NCBI RefSeq assembly: GCF_000434895.1
Contig: NZ_FR892772.1
Location: forward strand, 1-26,791
Direction of reading: 5' to 3'
DNA from: Phascolarctobacterium succinatutens CAG:287
GTDB lineage: Bacteria; Bacillota; Negativicutes; Acidaminococcales; Acidaminococcaceae
Length of the DNA stretch: 26,791 bases
This document shows, piece by piece, positions 1 through 9,100 of this stretch; position 1 is the stretch's first letter, and every line of letters starts with the position of its first letter. The position numbers and the translations under genes are program-made. The notes under the pieces were generated by a model. The model did not search any database. It was given only the letters and a program-made list of their open reading frames with translations, and was not told the DNA's origin.

Positions 1-31
1 TTGTTCAATTTGCACTTGCAATCTACCATCC

Positions 32-232
32 TTATTTTTTGTTTGTTAAGCCTAAAATGTAATCCGTGGATGTGTTATGAAATTTAGCCAAGGCAATGAG
101 TATATCTGTCGGTATATCCCGTTCGCCTTTTTCATAGTTGCTGTAGACTCTTTGCGAGCAATTAAGGATTTCAGCCATTTGTGTTTGCGTCATATCCTTG
201 TCCTCACGTAAGTCGCGAATGCGCTGATACAT
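32..232 (-). CDS. Cro/CI-type HTH regulator next to the restriction operon
   Basis: A 66-residue protein that is almost entirely one helix-turn-helix domain. The segment MTQTQMAEILNCSQRVYSNY with the following EKGER is a typical XRE/Cro-CI recognition region, and the end (DYILGLTNKK) is typical of short stand-alone family members. I chose the ATG at 232 over a GTG at 241 because GGGTGA lies five bases upstream of it. A TATAAT (250-255, minus strand) precedes it, with no good -35 at the proper distance. It is divergent from the SNF2-DUF4391-Mod-Res operon and shares with it an intergenic region full of inverted repeats, so control of that operon, in the manner of the controller proteins of restriction systems, is likely. 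That role is inference; the DNA-binding fold is clear. Confidence 0.85.
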   Translation of the reverse strand: MYQRIRDLREDKDMTQTQMAEILNCSQRVYSNYEKGERDIPTDILIALAKFHNTSTDYILGLTNKK

Positions 233-249
233 TGTTATCACCCAATAAC

Positions 250-255
250 ATTATA
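250..255 (-). promoter_or_regulatory. -10 box of the HTH regulator gene, weak -35
   Basis: On the minus strand a consensus TATAAT lies about 17 bases before the ATG at 232, giving a very short leader. The hexamer 17 bases further upstream (CAAGTT) is a poor -35. A strong -10 with a poor -35 is what an activator-dependent promoter would show, and the palindrome at 282-302 lies just upstream. Confidence 0.45.
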
Positions 256-281
256 GAAAGAGAAGGCACTTTAACTTGCCA

Positions 282-302
282 TTTAGCGCAAATTGCGCTA
301 AA
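282..302. promoter_or_regulatory. Perfect 10-bp palindrome, likely operator of the HTH regulator
   Basis: TTTAGCGCAA, one central A, then TTGCGCTAAA: a perfect inverted repeat of ten bases per arm. It sits between the divergent HTH gene and the helicase operon, just upstream of the regulator's weak -35 region. Its size and symmetry suit a dimeric Cro/CI-type protein. Binding by the adjacent regulator is inference. Confidence 0.6.
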
Positions 303-314
303 ATCAGAATAGAA

Positions 315-336
315 AAGTATTAGTTTGCTAATACTT
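315..336. promoter_or_regulatory. Second inverted repeat in the divergent promoter region
   Basis: AAGTATTAG, TTTG, CTAATACTT: a perfect nine-base inverted repeat with a four-base centre. Its sequence is unrelated to the palindrome at 282-302, so if both are operators they probably bind different proteins. It could also form a hairpin if transcribed. No T-run follows on either side, so it is not a convincing terminator. Confidence 0.45.
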
Positions 337-340
337 CAGG

Positions 341-366
341 CAAAACACACTCGATGTGTGCTTTTG
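341..366. repeat. Third inverted repeat, abutting the operon -35 box
   Basis: CAAAACACAC, TCGAT, GTGTGCTTTTG: two five-base stems separated by one unpaired C. It ends two bases before the TTGACT at 368. A protein bound here would touch RNA polymerase at the helicase-operon promoter. Function is unknown; only the symmetry is visible. Confidence 0.4.
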
Positions 367-367
367 C

Positions 368-396
368 TTGACTGGGGGGGGACAACAGTGTATCAT
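368..396 (+). promoter_or_regulatory. Promoter of the restriction operon with G8 tract in its spacer
   Basis: TTGACT (368-373) and TATCAT (391-396) each match the sigma-A consensus at five of six bases and are separated by exactly 17 bases. The first eight bases of the spacer are all G (374-381). Gain or loss of a G by slippage would move the spacing off its optimum, the known mechanism of promoter phase variation in other bacteria. A second -10-like TATAAT at 397-402 is 23 bases from the -35, too far at the present tract length. The expected transcript starts near 403, about 54 bases before the helicase ATG. Confidence 0.65.
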
Positions 397-456
397 TATA
401 ATGAGTTATTGACAAATTTTTGATACATAAACAATTAACGGAGCTGACTTGAGAAA

Positions 457-3400
457 ATGAAGGTTATTAGAAACGTAAATGAAACGCTAAAAGATGATTT
501 GGCCTTAGAATTGCAGAAGGGCAGTATGCTGTCTATTGTGGCAGCAGATTTTTCTATGTATGCCTTCGAGGCTTTGCGTAAGGAGCTGAGCGAGATTGAA
601 GAATTACGTTTTATTTTCACTGACCCTACTTTTATTCAAAAAGAGAATAGCAAGAAGGAAAAACGCGAATTTTATATTCCTAAAATAAATCGTGAGCGTC
701 GTATTTATGGCACGGAATTTGAGGTAAAGCTGCGTAACGAACTAAATCAAAAGGCTATTGCCAAGGAATGTGCTGAGTGGATTAAGAAGAAGGTTACCTT
801 TAAATCCAATGTTGGTAATAAGGAAATTACAGATAGGTTTATTGTATTGAACGATATAGCGTATTATACCGTTAATAGCTTCACAACTGTTGATTTAGGC
901 TGTGAGCAGGGAAACAATATGGGCGTGAACATATTAAAGCTAGAAAGCCCTGCGTCGCAGGCATTCATAGAGCAATTCGCCAAGCTCTGGCAGAACGAAG
1001 AAGAGTTAAAGGACGTAACCAACAATGTTATAAGCAGTATAAGCTCGGCTTATAATGAGAATGCGCCTGATTTTATTTATTTCGTGACGCTGTATAATAT
1101 TTTCCATGAATTTCTTACGGATATCAGTGAGGATGAGCTGCCGAATGAGCGTACAGGCTTTAAGAACAGCAAAATCTGGAATATGCTCTTTAATTTTCAA
1201 CGTGATGCTGCGTTAGGCATTATTAATAAGCTGGAAAAATATAATGGCTGCATTTTAGCTGACAGTGTTGGTTTGGGCAAAACCTTTACTGCATTAGCTG
1301 TTATTAAATATTATGAAGGACGCAACAAGAATGTACTTGTATTATGTCCGAAAAAGCTGGCAGACAACTGGAATACGTATCGCGCTAACTATAAAAACAA
1401 CCCTATTGCCAGCGACAGACTGCGCTATGATGTCTTATATCATTCAGACCTGCTGCGCAAGCGCGGTTATAGCGGTGATATTGATTTAAGCAGGATAAAT
1501 TGGAGTAACTATGACCTTGTAGTTATTGATGAATCGCATAATTTCCGTAATGGTGGTGCCTTTGATGGCGAAGATAAAGAGAATCGCTATACGGTGCTGA
1601 TGAACAAGGTTATTCGTGAGGGCGTGCAGACAAAGGTGTTGATGCTTTCTGCTACTCCCGTTAATAATCGCTTTAACGATTTGAAGAATCAGCTGCAATT
1701 GGCCTATGAAGGTGATAGCAGCAAAATTAATGATAAGCTGAACACCAAAAACTCTATAGATGATATTTTCCGTAATGCGCAGGCTGCCTATAATCATTGG
1801 TCGAAGCTGCCTCCGGCAGAACGCACAGTGCAGAATTTGCTGGAAAACCTCAGCTATGATTTTTTCAATTTGCTTGATTCTGTGACTATTGCACGTTCAC
1901 GCAAGCATATTACCAGATATTATGATACAAAGGCTATTGGCAGCTTTCCTGAACGCAAAACGCCGCTATCCTTTCGCCCTGCATTGGTTAAGAATGGCGC
2001 GGTAAATTATAAAGAAATATTTTCGAAGCTTGATGAGCTGGAGCTGTCTATATATACTCCTACGGAATTTATTTTGCATAGCCGTTTGCCGAAATATGCA
2101 GAGCTTTTTGATGATAATAAGGTCAATACTGGCTTTACACAGGCGAACCGTGAGCGTGGTATTCGTCGACTGATGGCGATAAATATTTTGAAGCGCATGG
2201 AAAGCTCCGTGTATTCGTTCAGGCTGACTGTGGAAAGAGTGCGGGCTAGTATTTGCGCAGCATTGCAAAAGATAGACAGCTTCACGCAGCACAGGCTTGC
2301 TAATGTGCAGGTGGATACCGGTACTGATTTCAGCGGCGCTGATTTTGATATGGAAGAGGAAAGCTTTGTTGTGGGCAAAAAGGTGCCTATTGAGCTGTCT
2401 GACATGGATATTGTGAGCTGGGGGCATAGCTTGCTGCATGACAAGGAGTGTTTGGATGAGCTGCTTGGGATGGTGCAGAGCATTACGCCTGTGCAGGATA
2501 ATAAGCTGCAGGAACTGCTAGAGCTTATAGACGATAAAATTCAGCATCCCTTGAATGCAGATAACAAGAAAATTATTGTGTTTACTGCCTTTGCCGATAC
2601 TGCTGCTTATCTTTATGAGCATGTCAGCAAGCATGTGCAGGAGCAGTTTGGCTTGCATACGGCGATGGTTACAGGCTCGGTGGATGGCAGATGCACGATA
2701 CCGAAGCTTAGGTGTGATTTGAATACTGTACTGACCTGTTTTGCACCATTGGCGAAGGATAAGAAGCTGATTTTCCCTGAGGATAAAAACGAGATAGATA
2801 TTTTGATTGCTACTGATTGTATTTCCGAAGGTCAGAATTTGCAGGATTGTGATTTTCTTGTGAATTATGATATACATTGGAATCCAGTGCGTATCGTCCA
2901 GCGCTTCGGCCGTATTGACCGCATAGGCAGCAGAAATGCCTTTATCCAATTGGTTAATTTTTGGCCAGACGTGGATTTGGACGACTACATTGACCTCAAA
3001 AGCCGTGTAGAAAGTCGTATGAAGGCAGTTGATTTGACTGCTACCGCGGACGATAATCTGCTGAGCAATAATGAAAAGCTCGACTTGCAGTATCGCAAGC
3101 AGCAGCTTCAGCAGCTACAAAAGGAAGTTGTCGATATTGAGGATATGAGTACAGGTATTTCCATAATGGATTTGGGCTTGAATGAATTCCGCCTGGATTT
3201 ACTGGAATATATCAAGACGCATGGCGAGCTGGATAAAACACCCTTTGGCCTGCATGCCGTTGTACCTGCAAGCGAGGAATGTCCTCCGGGTGTAATTTAC
3301 GTGCTGAAAAACTGCACGGATAACATAAATATAGACAGAAAAAATCTTCTGCATCCGTTTTACGCCGTATATATTGGCGAGGATGGCGAAATTATCTGCA

Positions 3401-3693
3401 ACCATTTGGCGCCGAAGAAGCTGTTGGACAAGCTGCGCTTTACCTGCCGTGGCAAGGATAAGCCTATGACGGATTTGTGCAATGGATTCAACAAGGCGAC
3501 GAATGATGGCAGAAGTATGGGTGTTTATTCCCGGCTTTTGGAGGATGCTATTGCTTCCATAATCAACGTGAAGGATGCAGACGATGTTGACAGCTTCCTG
3601 AGCGGTGAGGAAATCAGCTTCTTTGATAACAGCATTAAAGGACTGGATGATTTTGAACTGATTTGTTTCCTCGTTGTGCGAGGTGAGCAGTGA
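457..3693 (+). CDS. SNF2-type helicase of the type III restriction island
   Basis: A 1078-residue superfamily 2 helicase, first gene of the operon. Motif I is ADSVGLGKT (about 268-276), motif II is DESH (358-361), motif III is SATP (398-401), motif V is ATDCISEGQN (785-794) and motif VI is QRFGRIDRIG (815-824). The last two place it in the SNF2/RapA/HepA branch. The first roughly 200 residues resemble the PLD-like domain often fused to such helicases, but I see no HxKx4D catalytic motif, so this part may bind rather than cut DNA. Such helicases usually translocate on double-stranded DNA. The ATG at 457 has only a weak, rather distant GGAG (440-443). Its stop shares one base with the DUF4391 start. 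Codon use is AT-richer than in the core genes downstream. Role in defence is inferred from its partners. Confidence 0.9.
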   Translation: MKVIRNVNETLKDDLALELQKGSMLSIVAADFSMYAFEALRKELSEIEELRFIFTDPTFIQKENSKKEKREFYIPKINRERRIYGTEFEVKLRNELNQKAIAKECAEWIKKKVTFKSNVGNKEITDRFIVLNDIAYYTVNSFTTVDLGCEQGNNMGVNILKLESPASQAFIEQFAKLWQNEEELKDVTNNVISSISSAYNENAPDFIYFVTLYNIFHEFLTDISEDELPNERTGFKNSKIWNMLFNFQRDAALGIINKLEKYNGCILADSVGLGKTFTALAVIKYYEGRNKNVLVLCPKKLADNWNTYRANYKNNPIASDRLRYDVLYHSDLLRKRGYSGDIDLSRINWSNYDLVVIDESHNFRNGGAFDGEDKENRYTVLMNKVIREGVQTKVLMLSATPVNNRFNDLKNQLQLAYEGDSSKINDKLNTKNSIDDIFRNAQAAYNHWSKLPPAERTVQNLLENLSYDFFNLLDSVTIARSRKHITRYYDTKAIGSFPERKTPLSFRPALVKNGAVNYKEIFSKLDELELSIYTPTEFILHSRLPKYAELFDDNKVNTGFTQANRERGIRRLMAINILKRMESSVYSFRLTVERVRASICAALQKIDSFTQHRLANVQVDTGTDFSGADFDMEEESFVVGKKVPIELSDMDIVSWGHSLLHDKECLDELLGMVQSITPVQDNKLQELLELIDDKIQHPLNADNKKIIVFTAFADTAAYLYEHVSKHVQEQFGLHTAMVTGSVDGRCTIPKLRCDLNTVLTCFAPLAKDKKLIFPEDKNEIDILIATDCISEGQNLQDCDFLVNYDIHWNPVRIVQRFGRIDRIGSRNAFIQLVNFWPDVDLDDYIDLKSRVESRMKAVDLTATADDNLLSNNEKLDLQYRKQQLQQLQKEVVDIEDMSTGISIMDLGLNEFRLDLLEYIKTHGELDKTPFGLHAVVPASEECPPGVIYVLKNCTDNINIDRKNLLHPFYAVYIGEDGEIICNHLAPKKLLDKLRFTCRGKDKPMTDLCNGFNKATNDGRSMGVYSRLLEDAIASIINVKDADDVDSFLSGEEISFFDNSIKGLDDFELICFLVVRGEQ

Positions 3694-4307
3694 TGTTAGG
3701 CTTACCGCAGACTACAGAAGTAAAAAAGATTATTCCCAAACGTGACTTATACAGCAAGTTTGAACTGAATACAGCGGAGCAGAAGGAGTTTGACGCAGCC
3801 ATCAGGCAGATAACCATCGTCAACGAAATTTCCTTACGCACAATACCTGCCTTGCAAAAGCAGGAGCAGGAGAAAGCTGTTTTTGTTTTGGCGGTACAGC
3901 TGAAGCAGGAGGGCTGTGCGGAAAGGCTTTTACAAAGGCTGTGCAGGCTGATTGACCAGCGCTTGCTGTTAGCGCTTTGCTATGAAGATAAGCTGCAGAT
4001 GGCGCTGTATTTCGATAACAGAATATTGCTCAATGAATTTATGCCTGTGGCTGAGCAGAAGGTGAATTTGCAAGGCACAAGCTTGAACGATATTTGGGAG
4101 CACCTAGCTCTGCAAGTGGCGAAATTAACGCCATGTGCAGGGCTTACACCTGCTTCCGTAATTGCCAACGCCGGCAGGCGGGCAGAAACAGAAGCACAGA
4201 TAGCAGTGCTGACGAAGAAAATGTTTGCGGAAAAGCAGGCACGCAAAAAACTGACCTTGCGTGAAGCAATAAACAAGCTGAAAAAAGAACTGGAGGATTT
4301 ACAATGA
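3693..4307 (+). CDS. DUF4391 domain protein
   Basis: A 204-residue protein recognised as DUF4391 by its opening (LGLPQTTEV followed by IPKRDLYSKFELNTAEQKEF) and overall layout. The family is known mainly as a companion of type III-like methyltransferase and helicase genes; its biochemical role is not known to me. Residues near the C-terminus (KKMFAEKQARKKLTLREAIN onward) look like a charged helix ending in LKKELEDLQ, a possible coiled-coil contact. I chose the ATG at 3693, which shares its A with the helicase TGA and has GAGGTG seven bases upstream, over a GTG at 3690. It overlaps the methyltransferase by four bases (ATGA). Tight coupling on both sides argues for a subunit made in step with the helicase and Mod. 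Confidence 0.8.
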   Translation: MLGLPQTTEVKKIIPKRDLYSKFELNTAEQKEFDAAIRQITIVNEISLRTIPALQKQEQEKAVFVLAVQLKQEGCAERLLQRLCRLIDQRLLLALCYEDKLQMALYFDNRILLNEFMPVAEQKVNLQGTSLNDIWEHLALQVAKLTPCAGLTPASVIANAGRRAETEAQIAVLTKKMFAEKQARKKLTLREAINKLKKELEDLQ

Positions 4308-6187
4308 TGGAACATCTCAACATGCAATCTATGGATAAGGTTGCAGCAAACGTAGCCAAGATAAGGGAGCTATTCCCTAATTGTGTTACCGAAAGAATCA
4401 ATAATGAGGGCCAATTGGAGCATGCCATTGATTTTGATATGCTGAAACAGGAGCTTAGTGACCATGTTGTAGATGGTTTGCAGGAACGCTACCAGTTTAC
4501 TTGGCCGGATAAGCGCAAAGCAATTTTGGCTGCCAATGCTCCGATTAACAAAACCTTGCGCCCCTGCAGAGAAGAAAGCGTGGATTTCGATAATACGGAG
4601 AACCTTTATATTGAAGGCGATAATCTGGAAGTGTTGAAGCTGCTGCAGGAAACGTACTTAGGCAAGGTGAAGATGATTTATATTGATCCCCCGTACAATA
4701 CAGGTAATGACTTTGTATATGAGGATGATTTTAAGCAAAGTGCGGATGAATATATTGATAATAGCGGGCAGCTTGATGAAGAGGGCAATCGTCTGGTAGC
4801 TAATACAGAAAGCAACGGTCGTTTTCATACCGATTGGCTGAATATGATATATCCAAGGTTGAAGCTGGCGAAGGATTTGCTGAGTGAAGATGGGGTTATT
4901 TTTATTTCTATTGATGATAACGAAGTTGAAAATTTAAGAAAAATTGGTGATGAAATTTTTGGTGAGAGTAATTTTGTTAATCAAATAATTTGGCATAAAA
5001 AATATGGTGCTGCCAATGATGCTAAGTACTTATCTGATGTTCATGATTACATTTTGCTGTTTTGTAAAAACAAAGAAAAATGGCATCCTAATTTGTTCGA
5101 AAGACCGGCAGAATTAAATGCAAAATATAAAAATCCAGATAATGATCCGCGCGGTCCATGGATTGCTACTAATTTATCAGTAAAAACTTACTCCTCAACT
5201 AATGATTATGTGATAAAGTCTCCTGCTGGATTAGAATTTACTCCACCACCATCTCGCTGTTGGAGTGTATCTAAAGAGAGATATGAAGAAATGTTAGCAG
5301 ATAATCGCATAACTTTTGGTACTGATGGATTATCTAGACCATATAAGAAAACATTTTTGTCAGAAGTTCAACAAGGTATAGTACCGACAACTGTATGGTC
5401 TTATGATGATGCAGGACATAATATTGGTGCGAAATCAGAATTAAGAGATATCTTTAAAGAGATAAGAGTGCCATTTGATACTCCTAAACCTACTAAATTA
5501 ATAAAAAGAATAATAAAAATGGCAGAAACGGAAAGTTGTGATGATATTATTTTAGATTTCTTTTCTGGCTCAGGAACAACTGCGGATGCCGTTATGCAAC
5601 TTAATTCAGAAGACAGAGGAAAGAGAAAGTATATTTTAATTCAATTAAAAGAAGAGACTTTGGAAAAATCGATAGCACGTATGGAAGGTTACAAAAACAT
5701 CTGTGAAATCGGCAAGGAGCGCATCCGCCGTGCAGGTCAAAAAATAAAAGAAGAAAACCCACTGACAACGCAGGATTTGGACATCGGTTTCCGTGTTTTG
5801 AAATGCGACAGCAGTAACATGGAAGATGTGTACTTCACGCCGAAGGAATACATGGATAAACAGCAGAGCCTGTTTATCGACAATATCAAAAAAGACCGCA
5901 GCGATGAGGATTTGCTGTTTGATGCTATGCTGAAGCTGGATACGCCGCTTTCCAGTAAAATCGAAAAAATTACCATTGCCGGCAAAACTGTCTACAATGT
6001 GGCGCAAGGTCATTTAATGGCTTGCTTTGATAAGAACGTAACGGATGAGGTTATCACTGCCATTGCCAAAGAAATGCCGAGCTATTTTGTTATGCGTGAC
6101 AGTTCGCAGGCTGATGACAGCGTAGCGATTAACTTTGAGCAGATTTTCAACACCTATAGTCCGCAAACAGTGAGGAGGGTGCTGTAA
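4304..6187 (+). CDS. mod: Type III restriction system DNA methyltransferase (Mod)
   Basis: A 627-residue adenine-type DNA methyltransferase. The catalytic motif DPPYNTG begins at residue 128 and the SAM-binding motif FFSGSGTT is at about 419-426. Catalytic motif before SAM motif defines the beta class, which includes type III Mod proteins and their M.EcoP1-like relatives. The roughly 290 residues between the motifs hold the target-recognition domain, which sets the methylated site. That interval (about 4900-5690) is visibly more AT-rich than the rest of the gene: sample 60-base lines counted by eye give 23-32% GC, although one line in the middle is 45%, against 42-45% on either side. This suggests replacement by recombination. 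A GGAGG lies seven bases before the ATG. Its stop overlaps the Res start by one base (TAATG). Product: N6-methyladenine marking of self DNA (family knowledge). Confidence 0.93.
   Translation: MMEHLNMQSMDKVAANVAKIRELFPNCVTERINNEGQLEHAIDFDMLKQELSDHVVDGLQERYQFTWPDKRKAILAANAPINKTLRPCREESVDFDNTENLYIEGDNLEVLKLLQETYLGKVKMIYIDPPYNTGNDFVYEDDFKQSADEYIDNSGQLDEEGNRLVANTESNGRFHTDWLNMIYPRLKLAKDLLSEDGVIFISIDDNEVENLRKIGDEIFGESNFVNQIIWHKKYGAANDAKYLSDVHDYILLFCKNKEKWHPNLFERPAELNAKYKNPDNDPRGPWIATNLSVKTYSSTNDYVIKSPAGLEFTPPPSRCWSVSKERYEEMLADNRITFGTDGLSRPYKKTFLSEVQQGIVPTTVWSYDDAGHNIGAKSELRDIFKEIRVPFDTPKPTKLIKRIIKMAETESCDDIILDFFSGSGTTADAVMQLNSEDRGKRKYILIQLKEETLEKSIARMEGYKNICEIGKERIRRAGQKIKEENPLTTQDLDIGFRVLKCDSSNMEDVYFTPKEYMDKQQSLFIDNIKKDRSDEDLLFDAMLKLDTPLSSKIEKITIAGKTVYNVAQGHLMACFDKNVTDEVITAIAKEMPSYFVMRDSSQADDSVAINFEQIFNTYSPQTVRRVL
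4900..5690 (+). other. AT-rich target-recognition segment inside mod
   Basis: Between the DPPY motif and the end of the SAM motif region the sequence shifts to AT-rich codons (frequent TTA, AGA, AAA, ATA), then returns to the surrounding style near 5700. By hand, lines 4921, 5041 and 5461 have about 25%, 28% and 23% GC, while 4561, 4621 and 5821 have about 45%, 42% and 45%. One line inside (5221) is 45%, so the shift is not uniform. Boundaries are approximate. Confidence 0.6.
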
Positions 6188-9100
6188 TGAAGTTCAGTTT
6201 TAAAATTCAGCAGTACCAGACGGATGCTGTCAATGCAGTGGTTGACGTGTTCAAGGGACAGGTGCGTCCTGCGCAGGATACCAGTTACTTTTTTGATCCG
6301 GGCAGACTTGTGCCGGTGAAAACAAAAAAAGCAAAGAATAGCAATGGTTATAATTTGTTCCAGCAGGAGCTTGATGAACAGGAAGCTAAGCAGAATATAA
6401 TACTTGGTTATGCTAATGCGCCAATAAAATTGGATAAGGTGCAGCTTCTGGAAAATATTAAGCTTATTCAAGGCAATAATAATATAACTCCGTCGAAGGA
6501 GCTTATGGAAGGTCAGGGAAAGTGCAGTCTTGATATTGAAATGGAAACAGGTACAGGCAAAACCTATGTCTATATCAAGACCATGTTTGAGCTGAATAAG
6601 CAGTATGGCTGGAACAAATTTATTATCATCGTCCCTTCTGTCGCAATCCGTGAAGGCGTCAAGAAAAGCCTGGAAACGATGGAAGAGCACTTCATGAGCC
6701 AGTACGGCAAGAAAGCGCGCTATTTTATTTATGACAGCAAAAACCTGACGAAGATTGATGATTTTGCCAAAAGCAACGAAATCAATGTAATGATTATTAA
6801 TAATCAAGCCTTTGCCAAGTCCTTGAATGAGGAGAAGAATAAGGAAGGCCGTGGCGGTGATAAGGGTGCGTTGATTATTTACAGTGAACGTGATGAATTC
6901 GGTTCACGCAAGCCTATTGATGTTATAGCCAAAACTAATCCTATTTTGATTATCGACGAACCACAGAAGTTGGCAGGCAATGTTACGCAAAAGGCGATGA
7001 AGCGCTTTAATCCGCTTTTCAGCGTCAATTATTCCGCTACGCATAAGGATAAACATAACATGGTTTATGTTCTTGATGCACTTGATGCCTATAATCAGAA
7101 GTTGGTTAAGAAAATCGAAGTCAAAGGCCTGGAAATGAAGAATCTGAAGGGCGTAGACAGCTATCTTTATTGCGAAGAAATTGAAACTTCTCCTACCAAA
7201 CCGCCAAGAGTGCGTTTGGAATTTGAGGTGCAGCAGTCAAATAGCATTAAACGCGTAAGAAAACTTTTGGGTAAGCGTGACAGTCTGTATGAATTATCCA
7301 ATGGCATGAAGCAGTATGAAGGCTATGTGATTAGTAACATAGATCCTCGCGGTAAGGGCACGGTAACTTTCACAAACGGTGAAGTGTTGCATTGTGCGGA
7401 TGTTGTCGGCGATGTAACGGAATTATACAAACGTCGTCTGCAGATACGCGAAACGCTGCTTTCACACTTTGAAAAGGAAAAAGAGCTTTACGCACAAGGT
7501 ATTAAAACACTGAGCTTATTTTTCATTGATAAGGTAGAAAACTATCGTAAATATAATGAAGATGGTACACAAGAGCTTGGCGAGTACGGTAAAATTTTCG
7601 AAGAAGAATATATGCGTATTTTCAACAGCAAATCTACCGAGCTTTTTAAAGATGATCCTTATGTACAATACCTGAATAGAGTAGCTGCAGATGTGCATGA
7701 TGTGCATACCGGTTATTTCAGTATTGATAAAAAAGGGCATAGTATTGACAGTAAGTGCGAACGTGGCAAGGATACCTCTAACGATGAATCCGCGTATGAT
7801 TTGATTATGAAGAATAAGGAAGCCTTATTGAGCTTTGATAATCCGGTACGTTTTATATTCTCTCACTCCGCATTGCGTGAAGGCTGGGACAATCCGAATA
7901 TTTTTCAGATTTGTACACTGAAAGCGTCTAACAGTGATGTCAATAAACGTCAGGAAGTTGGCCGTGGCATGCGACTTTGCGTCAATCAGCAAGGTGAGCG
8001 TATGGATTTGCTGACCTGCGGAGAAGCCATGGTACATAAAATAAACCAACTGACAGTTATTGCCAGTGAAAGCTATGCTGATTTTGTCGGAAGTCTGCAG
8101 GATGATATGAAGGCAGCTTTGTATAAGCGTCCTACGCATGCATCTATTGACTATTTTGCTGACAGAACAGTAAAAGTCGATGGTAAGCAATATAAAATTG
8201 AAAGAGAACAAGCCGGTACTATTATGCTTTACTTAGGTGTAAACGGCTATGCTGATTATGATGGCAAAATCACTGATAAATATAAGGCTGATAAAGAAGC
8301 AAATGATTTTGCGCCTTTGCCACCGCAATTAGAAGAGCTTGAACCGGCAATACATAAACTGATACAGGGAATTTTTGATGAAGAAGTTCTTAAAATGATG
8401 GTTGCTGATGCTAAGGAAACAAAGGTTAAAGCTAATCCGTTAAATGCAAACTTTGATAAAGCAGAATTCCAGGATTTGTGGAATCGCATAAATCATAAAT
8501 ATGCTTATAAAGTTAATTTTAGCAGTGATGAGTTAATCAAGAAGGCTTCGGATGCCATCAATAATGAGCTGGTAGTAACTAAAATTCAGTATAGGCTTGT
8601 AGTAGGTTCACAGAACGAGAATTTACAAGAGCATGAAATTGATAGCAAAACAGGCTTTACTACAACTCGTACAAAAACCGATACTATGAAAAATACATAT
8701 GATAGCGGGTTAAAGTACGATTTACTTCATGAAATTGCTTCGAGAACTACGCTTACACGTCGTACTGTAGCAAGAATACTGCAGAACATTTGGAAATCTA
8801 AGTACCGTATGTTTGCAGAGAATCCGCTTGACTTTATTAACAAGGTATCAAGTATTATCAATGTCCAAAAATCTGCTTTAATAGTAGACCATGTAACTTA
8901 TAATACGACCAATGAAACATTTGATACTGATATTTTTACTGCTGAATATACTCGTGGCAATTTCGCTAAAGCATATCGTGCAAAACATGCTATTCAAGAT
9001 TATGTTTTTACGGATGGCACTGCAGAAAAAAGTGTGGAACGTAAATTTGTAGAGGAACTTGATACAGCAGATGAGGTTGTTGTTTATGCAAAGCTACCGC

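Noticed and set aside
1..31. Possible partial gene at the left edge
   Set aside because: Only 31 bases before the HTH gene's stop codon; nothing recognisable.
409..437. TTGACA (409-414) as an alternative -35 for the restriction operon
   Set aside because: The hexamer is perfect, but 17 bases downstream lies CAATTA, and the best nearby alternative (AACAAT at 15 bases) is weak and would start transcription at the ribosome site.
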